A DNA stretch of 34,797 nt from a virus: IMG/VR virus record IMGVR_UViG_3300035670_000755, positions 1 to 34,797 of that record; one strand, written 5' to 3'. Position 1 is the stretch's first letter; the number at the start of each line of letters is the position of its first letter. Under the pieces are notes generated by a model. The model was not told the origin of the DNA. It was given only the letters and a program-made list of their open reading frames with translations, and made no database searches. The position numbers and the translations under genes are program-made. Below, piece after piece: positions 15,942-23,716 of the stretch.

Positions 15942-18089
15942 TCACTCCTCGAAATGCGGCGCGAAGCTCAGCGTCCCGTTGGGATGCTCCTCGTCGGCCA
16001 TGATCAGTGCCGCCTCGATCGAAACGATCGAACCGTTGCGCGCCATATGCTCTTCCAGCGATCGGCCCGGCCCCAGCAGCCCGTCATAGACCACCAGCGA
16101 TTCCACCCCGGCCGCGCGCGCGCGCTCGATCGTCGCCACGTTCTGGGCATAGGCGGTTTCGGTGCGTGCGATCCGGCGCGACCGGTCCAGCGGCGTCGCG
16201 CTTGGCCCGGCTTCGACAAAATCCGATATCCGCTGCGCCAGCCGGATCGCGCCTTCGCCCGCCGCACGGCCTTCGGCCAGCGCCTCGAACAGCGCATCGC
16301 GCGCCTGCCCCTCCAGATCGACCAGGCCAGCCCTCCGCCCGCCCGCAGCCAGGATCGAACGCGCCACCACGTCGGGCAGCGATGCGCCCAGTCCCGCACG
16401 TTCGGCGGCGGCATCGCTGGCACTGGCCACGTCCAGGTAATGCGCGGCATACAGCGCGCGCAGGTCGCCGTTCCAGCGTTCGATGCCCAGCTTGTCCAGG
16501 ATCATCGCCGCCAGCAGTTCGTCGGACTTTCGGCCTATGGCCTTGCCGGTCAGCGTCGGGTCCTTTTCCAGCAGGGCGAGCGCCTCGTCGCGCGCCAGCG
16601 TGCCCAGCGCCGCAAAGAAGGGCATAAGGCGCTTCTCAGCTGCAGCTTGCAGCCCGCTTGCCTGGCGCTGCAACTCCAGCGCATAGGCGTAGCCGCGCCG
16701 GTAGGCGTCCTGGCTCGCGCGCCGTCCGCTGCCCGCGCCATGATCGTGCGCCGGTCCCTTCAGCCGTTTCGGCGGCAGCGCCCCGTCCAGCCCCGGCACG
16801 GGTGGATTGCCTGGCCCGGAAAGGCGCGCGCCCGCTTCGGCCACCGGCACTTCCAGCACCGCGATCTTGCGCAGATAGAAGTCGGCCTTCGAAAGCGGCT
16901 CCTCGCCCACCACGCGCAGGGCCTGGTGGTGGCTGATCAGCCCGCCCTCGAACTGCTTGATCGCGCGGTCGCTGCGCTTGTCCTCGTCTTCCTGCAGCGC
17001 GATCACGTCGCCGGTGTCCCACACCACGCGTGCGCCGTTGAGGTCACCCCATGCGCCCGCCAGCGATCGCTGCACTTCGTCGGCCAGCATGCGGGCCATC
17101 GGCAGAACGCCGTTGTTCCAGGCCAGCTTGCGCAGTTCCTCCATCGTCGCGCCAACCTTGGTGGATTGCAGCCCTGCGCCAAAGCCGACGACTGCTGCCG
17201 GAATGCCCAGGCACGCGCACACCCGCTCTTCGGCCACGTCGCGGCCTTCGCTCATGTTCATCTGCTGCGGGTTGAAGCCATAGGCTTGCACGTCGGTCGG
17301 GGCGCCCATCACCAGCGGCCCGCCACGGTTGTCCCCGCCGAACGTTTCGGTGAACCACGCCTTGGTTGCCTCCACGTCTTCGGGCGCTGGCATCGCGCCG
17401 CCTTTCGGGCTGATGACCACGCCAGGCACGCCCATGTTGCGCAGGAGCGAGGCGACGAAGTTGCTGCTTTCCAGATCGATGAAGATCTCGCGGATCACGC
17501 CGTCCAGCGGCGAAAGGCCCATGCGCAGGTTGCGCGGATTGATGCCATGGCGGAAATGCACCACGTCTTCCGGCGGAATGTGGAATGTCTCGCCAGCGCC
17601 GCCGCCGGGCCGGTAGTGATAGTGCCGGATGAACTCGCTGCCATCCTGCGGCCAGCACGGCTCCATGCACCAGGTCGGCACAAACCAGAGCTGGGCAGGG
17701 CGGCCCAGCGGGTTGCGCACGATCAGCCAATAGGCATTGCCGGTGATCGCAAACGAAAGGACCGTGGCCATCCACAGCGCGATATCGCCATAGAAAGGGT
17801 TCGGTGTCTGGATCAGCGCCAGCATCGGATGGTTCGGCACATCGCTGTCGTTGCCCCGCGCATCCTTGCGCCGCACGCTCAGCACCGCCTCTGGCAGCGC
17901 ACGGGCAATCCACATCGCAGGCGCGGTCACGACAGAGGAATCGAGGCAGTCGCCCACTTCCTTGCGATAATCGAACCGGGTGCGCCGCAGCAGGCCGGAA
18001 AACATCGACTGCCGTCCGATATGGCGCATCCCGCCCGCAGGCGGCGCCCCCTTCGTGGAAATCGCCCGCAGGCGCGCAAGCCAGTTCAT
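15942..18089 (-). CDS. Portal protein fused to a Mu gpF-like head morphogenesis domain
   Basis: 715 aa from ATG 18089 (ATGA overlap with the terminase). Residues ~40-420 are an HK97-type portal: FAITGNAYWLIVRNPLGRPAQLW, LGIPAAVVGFGAGLQ and QFEGGLISHHQALRVVGEEPL. A Pro/Gly linker and a helical middle follow. The C-terminal ~150 residues have RIARTETAYAQN (640-651) and end with EEHPNGTLSF, the pattern of Mu gpF / SPP1 gp7 minor head proteins. The F-type domain lacks the usual HPNC cysteine (HPNG). Portal and F proteins are normally separate, so this is a fusion. It forms the DNA entry ring, with the F part probably inside the head. Confidence 0.88.
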   Translation of the reverse strand: MNWLARLRAISTKGAPPAGGMRHIGRQSMFSGLLRRTRFDYRKEVGDCLDSSVVTAPAMWIARALPEAVLSVRRKDARGNDSDVPNHPMLALIQTPNPFYGDIALWMATVLSFAITGNAYWLIVRNPLGRPAQLWFVPTWCMEPCWPQDGSEFIRHYHYRPGGGAGETFHIPPEDVVHFRHGINPRNLRMGLSPLDGVIREIFIDLESSNFVASLLRNMGVPGVVISPKGGAMPAPEDVEATKAWFTETFGGDNRGGPLVMGAPTDVQAYGFNPQQMNMSEGRDVAEERVCACLGIPAAVVGFGAGLQSTKVGATMEELRKLAWNNGVLPMARMLADEVQRSLAGAWGDLNGARVVWDTGDVIALQEDEDKRSDRAIKQFEGGLISHHQALRVVGEEPLSKADFYLRKIAVLEVPVAEAGARLSGPGNPPVPGLDGALPPKRLKGPAHDHGAGSGRRASQDAYRRGYAYALELQRQASGLQAAAEKRLMPFFAALGTLARDEALALLEKDPTLTGKAIGRKSDELLAAMILDKLGIERWNGDLRALYAAHYLDVASASDAAAERAGLGASLPDVVARSILAAGGRRAGLVDLEGQARDALFEALAEGRAAGEGAIRLAQRISDFVEAGPSATPLDRSRRIARTETAYAQNVATIERARAAGVESLVVYDGLLGPGRSLEEHMARNGSIVSIEAALIMADEEHPNGTLSFAPHFEE

Positions 18090-19486
18090 GCCGGAATCCA
18101 GTCATCGTCAAGAGTGCGGACAGCGCCAGGACGCCTGGGTTCGTTCTGCGGCCGCCACTGCGCGCTATTGCCGCTGGCTGCCGCATGGATCGCCAGCGCC
18201 AGCGCCCAGAACCGGTCGGAGTGCCCGTCTTTCGTGCGCTCGGCGGTAAAGCGGATGTTGCCCGCTGCGGTCGTCGTCTTGGTCACCGCGCGCAGATCGG
18301 CGCGGATGGCCTTGTCGTACGGGATGCGAAGGGCGCGATCTTCCATCTTCGCCCGCAGCGGATAGGCCAGCTCTTCCTTTACCCGGCCGGAAAAGTTCAC
18401 GCCTTCCACGCGGTATGTGCCGAACGCCTTCTGCGCATCGTCGGTCCAGCCAATGCCAAGACCCGTGCTATCGATGCACACCCGCTGACAACGCTGAAAC
18501 CATGGCCACAGGATCTTCTCCTGGTCGCCCTTGGTCATCGCCTTCATCGTTTCAATATGGCGGGTATACAGCACGTCGCCCAGCAGCTCGACCACCCACA
18601 GCACGGTCAGGTCCTGCTTGCGGCCGATATCGACCCCGGCATACAGCGTGCCGCCTTCGATTCGTGTCCAGTCCGTTCCGGCCGGGTACTCCGCCGATGC
18701 GATCAGGTCATATTCCAGGAATGCAGCGTCATCGTCGGCAGGCTGGCACATGTACTCCTGCAGGAAGCTTTCCTCGTCCGCGCAGCCGGATTTGACGAAG
18801 TCGTAGTAATCCGCCTCGGTCATGTCCTGCTGCTCGGCATCGGCGGGCAGGGACTGCTGGAGCTTGTACAGGAACCCCTGATCCAGCGCGTCCTGCAGCG
18901 TCACGGTGTGCAGGCTGATCTTCTTCGGGTTGCCCTGTTCCCTGATCTCGCGGACCAGCCCGTTGAAGAAGTTGTGGCTGCCGCGGTGGGTGCTGATCAG
19001 TTCCATATTGCCGCCCCAGGTGATCCCCGGATAGGCAATGGCCCACAGCTTGCGCGGATCGGGGTGCAGGGCAAACTCGTCCAGGATGCGCCCGCCGCGT
19101 TTGCCCGCCTGGGCATCGGGATTGGAACTCATCGAATTGATGCGCTTGCCCGTGGCAAAGCTCAGCACATAGGCAGTCTGCCGCGTGCGCTCGTCGACGA
19201 TGCGCTCGCCCAGGTCCTGCGCTGCAAGATCCAGCACGCCGGTAAAAAGCTTGCAGTCTTCCAGGAACAGCCGTGCCTGGATGTCATCGCGGCTACTCAC
19301 CCACTGATCGTGCCGCGCGCCTTCCTTGCCGGTGCGCGCCACGGCAGCATAGGCGGTGGACCACGAGATACCGATCTGGCGGCTCTTCTCCATCAGCTTC
19401 AGCCGCGAATCGTCGCCGATCCACTTGCCCTGGTAAGGCAGGAAGATCGCGCCCGGATTGGCGGGGATGTTGCGAGCCGCTCCCAT
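18086..19486 (-). CDS. Terminase large subunit, Mu gp28-like
   Basis: 466 aa from ATG 19486 (TGATG overlap with the small subunit). An atypical Walker A, EKSRQIGISWS (33-43), is followed by GGRILDEFAL, with Walker B Asp-Glu at 136-137. C-terminal nuclease acidic residues appear in YAGVDIGRKQDL (Asp286) and VCIDSTGLGIGW (Asp339), and a late HSDRFWALALAIHA segment completes the domain. It packages phage DNA, presumably headful from inserted copies as in Mu. It sits right after the gp27-like gene, as in Mu-like phages. Confidence 0.92.
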   Translation of the reverse strand: MGAARNIPANPGAIFLPYQGKWIGDDSRLKLMEKSRQIGISWSTAYAAVARTGKEGARHDQWVSSRDDIQARLFLEDCKLFTGVLDLAAQDLGERIVDERTRQTAYVLSFATGKRINSMSSNPDAQAGKRGGRILDEFALHPDPRKLWAIAYPGITWGGNMELISTHRGSHNFFNGLVREIREQGNPKKISLHTVTLQDALDQGFLYKLQQSLPADAEQQDMTEADYYDFVKSGCADEESFLQEYMCQPADDDAAFLEYDLIASAEYPAGTDWTRIEGGTLYAGVDIGRKQDLTVLWVVELLGDVLYTRHIETMKAMTKGDQEKILWPWFQRCQRVCIDSTGLGIGWTDDAQKAFGTYRVEGVNFSGRVKEELAYPLRAKMEDRALRIPYDKAIRADLRAVTKTTTAAGNIRFTAERTKDGHSDRFWALALAIHAAASGNSAQWRPQNEPRRPGAVRTLDDDWIPA

Positions 19487-20091
19487 CAGCCGACGCCAAG
19501 CGCACGGTTGATCTCGGCCAGCGTCTCGGCCGAAACGCCCGCCTTCTTCACCTTCTCGGAAACCTCTTCGGCGGCCCTGGCCATCTTCTCGGCCACCCGC
19601 GCCTCCAGCTGGCGGCGGTATTCGTCCGATCCCTTCTGCGCGCTCACCGCCGATTGCAGCGCGCGGCTCAGCTCCATGATGCCCTTGGTCGAAACCTCGC
19701 CGCCTTCCAGCAGCTGGAACATCGCCGTCTTCAGCATTTCGGCCACGGCCACCGTCACCTGATCCGGCCCATCGGTCCCCAGCGAAGTCACCAGTTCGCC
19801 CGACATGCGCTGCACTTCGTCGAGCTTTCTAAACTGGATCGCCTTGCGCACGGCATAGCGCGACCACGCGCCTTTCGAGATCGGCGGCAGGCCCTTGTCG
19901 GCCAGTCGCTCGTTGAACTCGGCCAGGATCACCGTCTGCGGCAGCTTGCGTTCGCGCAGCTGGTCCAGCGCCCAGATCACATCCGGCTCGGCTTCGTCGG
20001 GCAACTGGTCGATCGACGATAGCCGGCCCCGGCCTTCCCGGCGGCCCTGCGCGGCATCGTCCGCGTTGCGGGGATCTTCGGCGCCCGTCAC
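19486..20091 (-). CDS. Terminase small subunit, Mu gp27-like (DUF3486)
   Basis: 201 aa from GTG 20091. Residues 20-100 (GRGRLSSIDQLPDE, then ILAEFNERLADKGLPPISKG and RYAVRKA) are the DUF3486 core, followed by a helical C-terminus. It should recognise phage DNA for packaging together with the overlapping large subunit. A clear paralogue of residues 20-101 is fused to a Bro-N domain in the early region (32423-33223). Confidence 0.88.
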   Translation of the reverse strand: MTGAEDPRNADDAAQGRREGRGRLSSIDQLPDEAEPDVIWALDQLRERKLPQTVILAEFNERLADKGLPPISKGAWSRYAVRKAIQFRKLDEVQRMSGELVTSLGTDGPDQVTVAVAEMLKTAMFQLLEGGEVSTKGIMELSRALQSAVSAQKGSDEYRRQLEARVAEKMARAAEEVSEKVKKAGVSAETLAEINRALGVG

Positions 20092-20092
20092 G

Positions 20093-20383
20093 TCACAGGG
20101 CCTCGGCGGGCGGGGTGATCCCTTCGATCACCACCCGCTCGTCCAGGAAATCACGCCCCAGCGGCAGGATTTTCGCCACCAGCACGGTTCCCGCCGGTTG
20201 CAGCTCGATCGTGCCCAGCGCCTCCAGCTTGCGCAGTTGGGTGGCAATCCAGTCGCGGTCGCGCTTGATGCCATAAACATCCAGCGTGCGGCGGATGAGC
20301 AGCTCGTTCAGCCGCCCGTCGACCTGACGCTTCAGTTCGCGCAGGATGTGCAACCGCGCATCGGGTGCAATGAAGTCGCTCAT
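20093..20383 (-). CDS. Winged-HTH phage protein (VpaChn25_0724-like)
   Basis: 96 aa from ATG 20383 with GGAG upstream. FIAPDARLHILRELKRQVDGRLNE, the RDRDWIATQLRKLEALGTIEL recognition region and a wing match the small winged-helix family found just before gp27 in Mu-like phages. The role is unknown; DNA binding in packaging or late control is plausible. Confidence 0.75.
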   Translation of the reverse strand: MSDFIAPDARLHILRELKRQVDGRLNELLIRRTLDVYGIKRDRDWIATQLRKLEALGTIELQPAGTVLVAKILPLGRDFLDERVVIEGITPPAEAL

Positions 20384-20393
20384 ATGCCGCTCC

Positions 20394-20735
20394 TCACTTT
20401 CCCAGCCCCTTCTCGATCAGCAACCGTTCGATGCGGTCGATCGACCGGGCAGACCTCTCCATCAGATCGCGCTGGGCGCCCGTGCGCTCCTCGATCAGCA
20501 TCTCGATCCGCTGCAGGTCTTTTGCCGTGGCGGCATCGCGCATCAGATCCGCCACTTCGTTTTCAAGATGCCCGACCCGCTGCGACAGTGTGGAAACATT
20601 GCCCGAAAGACGGCTTACTTTCTTGCCCAGCGTGCCGGTGCCTTCCGGGTTCGCGGCCCCGCCGCGCCACACCACCGTTCCGATCGACGCCACGATGAAG
20701 ATTATGATGGCCCATTCCAGCCAACTGCCGGTCAT
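20394..20735 (-). CDS. DUF2730-like membrane coiled-coil protein (Mu gp25-like)
   Basis: 113 aa. One N-terminal membrane helix (WLEWAIIIFIVASIGTVVW, 5-23), then a charged coiled coil (RLSGNVSTLSQRVGHLENEV). Such proteins lie between lysis and terminase genes in Mu-like phages. Overlaps the holin gene by 4 bp (ATGA). The function of the family is not settled. Confidence 0.75.
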   Translation of the reverse strand: MTGSWLEWAIIIFIVASIGTVVWRGGAANPEGTGTLGKKVSRLSGNVSTLSQRVGHLENEVADLMRDAATAKDLQRIEMLIEERTGAQRDLMERSARSIDRIERLLIEKGLGK

Positions 20736-21241
20736 TGTTCGTTCCCCGTATTGCTGGAAGGTGCCTTGCTGGCGCTATTACCGTTTCCGGTTTCGCTGCC
20801 GGTCTGACTGCCTGGGCCGGTTCCGGGCGCATGGCCGTGCGCCGCCGCGCCGATCAGCCGCCGGATCGCGCCTTCGATCTCGCGCCCGGCAAACTCGATC
20901 AGCGAATAGCCGGAAAATCCCAGCCCGATGGAAACCACGAAGGCCAGCAGCGGGCCGGGCCGCGATTGCGCCACCCATACCACCGCCACGATCAGCATGA
21001 TCGCGGTTACCACCGCAAAACGCGGCCAGCCCACCTGCATCTCGCGCCTTGGGGCCAGTGGCCGTGCCAGCAGCACACCCGCCACCGCCAGCGCGCCCTG
21101 CAATGCAGGCACGGACAGCGCATCGATCTGGATCATCAGCCCGCCGCCGCCGCGCGGCTCGCCCAGCGCCGCTGCCGCAAGCGAAAACGCCCACGGGCCA
21201 TAGAACGCCGCCAGGTGCTTGAGGGATACCGGCTCGATCAT
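20732..21241 (-). CDS. Probable holin (multi-pass membrane protein)
   Basis: 169 aa with three or four membrane helices: about 9-26, 48-62 (LQGALAVAGVLLARPL), 75-90 (FAVVTAIMLIVAVVWV) and 96-114. The C-terminus is a Gly/Ser/Asn-rich tail (GTGPGSQTGSETGNGNSAS). It lies inside the lysis cluster between spanins and DUF2730, overlapping both by 4 bp. A holin role is inferred from topology and place; it is longer than most holins. Confidence 0.65.
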   Translation of the reverse strand: MIEPVSLKHLAAFYGPWAFSLAAAALGEPRGGGGLMIQIDALSVPALQGALAVAGVLLARPLAPRREMQVGWPRFAVVTAIMLIVAVVWVAQSRPGPLLAFVVSIGLGFSGYSLIEFAGREIEGAIRRLIGAAAHGHAPGTGPGSQTGSETGNGNSASKAPSSNTGNEQ

Positions 21242-21873
21242 GGCACCGCCGACGTTTGCGGGGACAGGTCCAGCGCGGCTGCGGCTTCTGCGGCATCGAT
21301 CAGTTTGTCCAGCTGGTGCGCCTGCTCGCTGGCAATCAACCGCTCGGTGATTGTCATCGCCCCTGCGCAGCCTGTTCCAGCGGCGCCAGAAAATCCTTGA
21401 TCGCTGGCCGCTTCAGCAGTTCCGGCGCTGGCCGGAACGGAGCCGGGCAGACCAGCCGCAGCGGTGCTGCGGGTATCGGTTCGGGCGGTGCTTTCCCGCA
21501 ACTGACCAGCAAGAAGCTCGGCACGGCGGCGCAGGCCAGCCAGATCGGATTGCAGCGCACTCACGTTCTCCCGGTTGATCGCATCGTGCGCAGCAGCCAC
21601 GCGCACCAGATTGCCCTTTTGGCGGATTGCCGCCTGCCGCGCCGCCGCACGCACATTGTCCACTGTACGCTGGCACGCCTTGCCCTTGGCCGTCAGGCTG
21701 CTGATTTCAGCGCGAAGCGCAGGAATGGTTTTCCAGCGGTCATGGGCCGTTGCGAACAACAGCAGCGCGATCATGGCGTGGCGGATATCCGAAAATACCC
21801 ATGACAACGCCTTATGCACAGGCTTCCACAGCCCGCCTGCCAGCTTCAGGAAAAGGGCAATAGCGAGGTTCAT
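21238..21873 (-). CDS. i-spanin (Rz-like)
   Basis: 211 aa. An N-terminal hydrophobic anchor (HAMIALLLFATAHD, ~32-45) is followed by a long helical coiled-coil region (RAEISSLTAKGKACQRTVDN to about residue 135) and an Ala-rich tail. This is the layout of inner-membrane spanins. Its partner, a lipoprotein, is encoded inside this gene in another frame (21354-21560). The pair disrupts the outer membrane at lysis. Confidence 0.75.
   Translation of the reverse strand: MNLAIALFLKLAGGLWKPVHKALSWVFSDIRHAMIALLLFATAHDRWKTIPALRAEISSLTAKGKACQRTVDNVRAAARQAAIRQKGNLVRVAAAHDAINRENVSALQSDLAGLRRRAELLAGQLRESTARTDTRSTAAAGLPGSVPASAGTAEAASDQGFSGAAGTGCAGAMTITERLIASEQAHQLDKLIDAAEAAAALDLSPQTSAVP
21354..21560 (-). CDS. 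o-spanin lipoprotein (Rz1-like), embedded in the i-spanin gene
   Basis: 68 aa from GTG 21560, with its own GGGAG 7 bases upstream. The signal peptide MRCNPIWLACAAVPSFLLVSC has a lipobox LVSC with Cys21 as the lipidation site. The mature part is Pro-rich (GKAPPEPIPAAPLRLVCPAP), typical of Rz1. The gene lies entirely within the i-spanin gene in another frame, a known Rz/Rz1 arrangement, so both strands of evidence agree. Confidence 0.8.
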   Translation of the reverse strand: MRCNPIWLACAAVPSFLLVSCGKAPPEPIPAAPLRLVCPAPFRPAPELLKRPAIKDFLAPLEQAAQGR

Positions 21874-22571
21874 GCGAAGCCCTTCCCAAGCCGATCTGCC
21901 CGGTTCAGCCAGCCCCGCAGGAACCGCTGTTGCGAAGGGCTGTTGCGCGCGATGGCGCGGTATCGTTCGCGCACGGCATCACGATACGCGGTGGTCAGCG
22001 CGGGCAGGCCAAGGCCGGGCCAGTGCATCACCTCCAGCATGGCATTGCGCGTGGCATTGCCGATGATGCCGTCAACCTTCAGCAGGCCGATCCGCGCCTG
22101 GCTGGCGGGCATCAGCAGAATGCAGGTGTTGATCGCGCGCTGCAGCAGCTTGCGCGCGGCCACCAGCCCGCCATTCACCGCCTGGTCGAACAGCATTTCG
22201 CCAATGGGAACAGGGAATGTTTCGGCCTGCAACCGCAGCCAGAAGCAGCGGTGATACAGGAATATCGCATCGCCCACGGTCAGCTTGCGGATATCCGCAC
22301 CGTCGATATCGCCATCCATGTCAATATCGAAATCGGCCAGTCCGTCGCCGTCCGCGTCGAATGCGCCCTCCGCTTTCAGAAAGCGCAGCGATATGCCGAA
22401 CTTGGTCTCGCCGCCCCGGTCGACCGGGTCGTTTACATGCCCGCCTTCGACGCCCAGGACATGCAGCACCGCCTTGCGGTAACGCAGGCTGTAAGCCTGC
22501 ACCACGATCTCGACCGGCGTGTTTTCGGGCCTTGCTGGCGTGTTTTCGGGAAGGTTCGCGGCGCTGTCCAT
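21870..22571 (-). CDS. Endolysin, glycoside hydrolase 108 (muramidase) with EF-hand-like insert
   Basis: 233 aa from ATG 22571. LHVLGVEGGHVNDPVDRGGE (36-55), with candidate catalytic Glu42, followed by TKFGIS, is the GH108 signature. Unusually, residues 72-93 (DADGDGLADFDIDMDGDIDG) form tandem DxDxDG calcium-loop-like motifs where family members have a short loop. A peptidoglycan-binding-like GLLKVDGIIGNATRNAML follows near residue 170. No classic signal peptide is seen, so holin release is likely. Longer starts at 22604 and 22631 are open but would run through the repeated palindrome. No start has a strong ribosome site, so the N-terminus is uncertain. Confidence 0.8.
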   Translation of the reverse strand: MDSAANLPENTPARPENTPVEIVVQAYSLRYRKAVLHVLGVEGGHVNDPVDRGGETKFGISLRFLKAEGAFDADGDGLADFDIDMDGDIDGADIRKLTVGDAIFLYHRCFWLRLQAETFPVPIGEMLFDQAVNGGLVAARKLLQRAINTCILLMPASQARIGLLKVDGIIGNATRNAMLEVMHWPGLGLPALTTAYRDAVRERYRAIARNSPSQQRFLRGWLNRADRLGKGFA

Positions 22572-22606
22572 GGGCCGCTTGTGGCCGTTGCAGCGCCTGT
22601 GCATCG

Positions 22607-22626
22607 CCCCGGACACCTGTCCGGGG
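22607..22626. repeat. 20-bp palindrome, copy 3 of 3 (CCCCGGACA-CC-TGTCCGGGG)
   Basis: The same palindrome as at 8523 and 14949 (read in the opposite sense at its 2-bp centre), in the gap between the Mor/C-like activator and the endolysin, 35 bp upstream of the chosen endolysin start. Confidence 0.85.
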
Positions 22627-22641
22627 TACATTGCCGGGGTG

Positions 22642-23028
22642 TCAGAACAGGCTCATCTGCCGGTTGTCGCGTATTTTGGCGCGGTGGCGCCGGATCGTGC
22701 GCATGCTGTAGCGTGTGGCCATCGCTATGTCACGTTCGGACCGGCCCTCGGCAATCAGCCGGTCCAGTTCGGCGCGTGCCTGCGCCTCGTGGCCCGTCGG
22801 CCCCAGCGGTATCTCCAGCCGGTATCCCTTGATCCCGCAGGTCAGGAAATCGGCCAGTTCGTTGGCTTCGCGGTGCCCGATGGCCTGCGCCAGCCAGTGG
22901 TCTTGCGCCACAACCGGCGGGATATAGACTTGCGTGCCACCGCGCAGCGCCGCGATCGTCAGGGCCGCATCCTCGCCGACAATGTCGGCGATCTGCGCCA
23001 GCACCGGGGGAAGCGAAGCGGCGGGCAT
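22642..23028 (-). CDS. Mor/C family transcriptional activator
   Basis: 128 aa from ATG 23028. LPPVLAQIADIVGEDAALTIAALRGGTQVYIP at the N-terminus is the dimerisation half of Mu Mor/C proteins. The C-terminus carries a helix-turn-helix (SERDIAMATRYSMRTIRRHRAK, ~97-118). In Mu, Mor turns on middle and C turns on late transcription. Here a single family member lies immediately before the lysis genes, the place of Mu C, and next to palindrome copy 3. It is the best candidate for the late-gene switch. Confidence 0.85.
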   Translation of the reverse strand: MPAASLPPVLAQIADIVGEDAALTIAALRGGTQVYIPPVVAQDHWLAQAIGHREANELADFLTCGIKGYRLEIPLGPTGHEAQARAELDRLIAEGRSERDIAMATRYSMRTIRRHRAKIRDNRQMSLF

Positions 23029-23030
23029 GA

Positions 23031-23372
23031 TCAGCCTGCGTCCTGTCCGGCGCGGCCCAGCGCCTGCGTCCTGCGCCCGTCGCCGTCTTCAGGGTTCAGC
23101 ACAGTGGTGATGATATCGTTGCGCACCACGTACAGGTGCCCGTCCATCTTGATCACATAGTCCATGTCGCCAAGCGCGCGCGCAGAACTCGCCGCGCGCG
23201 CCAGGCCCACCTGTATGCTCATGCGCACACTTTCCACGTCCATCCCGCCGACCCGCTCCAGAAAGCGGATCAGCGCATGGTCGGAAACCGGCACCATTCC
23301 GGCCTGCCGCGCCATGACCGATTTCGGCGCGCTATGGCCCGTGCGCGGTGCCTTGCTGCGATGCCTGCCCAT
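23031..23372 (-). CDS. Conserved small phage protein, function unknown
   Basis: 113 aa from ATG 23372. Core VSDHALIRFLERVGGMDVES, then a YVIKMDGHLYVVRNDIITTVLNPE segment. This pattern recurs in small phage/prophage proteins of alphaproteobacteria, but I know no function. The first ~28 basic residues could be a leader before a later start (MVPVSDHAL). It is 2 bp from the Mor/C gene. Confidence 0.65.
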   Translation of the reverse strand: MGRHRSKAPRTGHSAPKSVMARQAGMVPVSDHALIRFLERVGGMDVESVRMSIQVGLARAASSARALGDMDYVIKMDGHLYVVRNDIITTVLNPEDGDGRRTQALGRAGQDAG

Positions 23373-23373
23373 G

Positions 23374-23508
23374 TCAGAATGCCCCCCAGCAATAGCCGAT
23401 CACGCCCGATACGATCGCGGTGATGATCAGGTCGCGGATGATCACGCCGATGGCACGCCACCGCGCGGCGATGCGCCAGTCGTCGTCGTTAAGAGGCCGA
23501 TGCGGCAT
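23374..23508 (-). CDS. Small membrane protein (44 aa)
   Basis: 44 aa (MPHRPLNDDDWRIAARWRAI then GVIIRDLIITAIVSGVIGYC). GGGAGG sits 5 bases upstream of ATG 23508, an excellent ribosome site. A charged N-terminus is followed by one membrane helix (~21-43). The stop lies 1 bp from the next start. Function unknown. Confidence 0.65.
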   Translation of the reverse strand: MPHRPLNDDDWRIAARWRAIGVIIRDLIITAIVSGVIGYCWGAF

Positions 23509-23716
23509 GTTCGCCTCCCGTCATCGCGTCGAAGTCGGCGAATACGGCCTCGATCTCGGCGCGCTTCTCGATGATGCACTTGGCCAGACCGGACGTGATT
23601 CCGCTTTCCGCGCCAATCCGGCCAAGGATCACCGAAAGGTCTGCCAGCACAGCGGCTTCGGCGGTGGAGTGCAGCTTGCCCTGGTTATCGGCAAATGCCG
23701 TTGCAACTTTAGCCAC
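23489..23716 (-). CDS. Small helical protein of unknown function
   Basis: 75 aa from GTG 23716 (VAKVATAFADNQGKLHST...), chosen because GGAGG lies 6 bases upstream; ATG 23728 is also possible (79 aa). Mostly helical, with LADLSVILGRIGAESGIT and IIEKRAEIEAVFADFDA. It overlaps the GemA gene end by 8 bp. Not recognised. Confidence 0.6.
   Translation of the reverse strand: MAKVATAFADNQGKLHSTAEAAVLADLSVILGRIGAESGITSGLAKCIIEKRAEIEAVFADFDAMTGGEHAASAS

Noticed and set aside
15840-18365. 841-aa plus-strand open frame opposite the portal gene
   Set aside because: Shadow of the portal and terminase genes; no recognisable domain or ribosome site, and the composition is typical of antisense frames in high-GC DNA.
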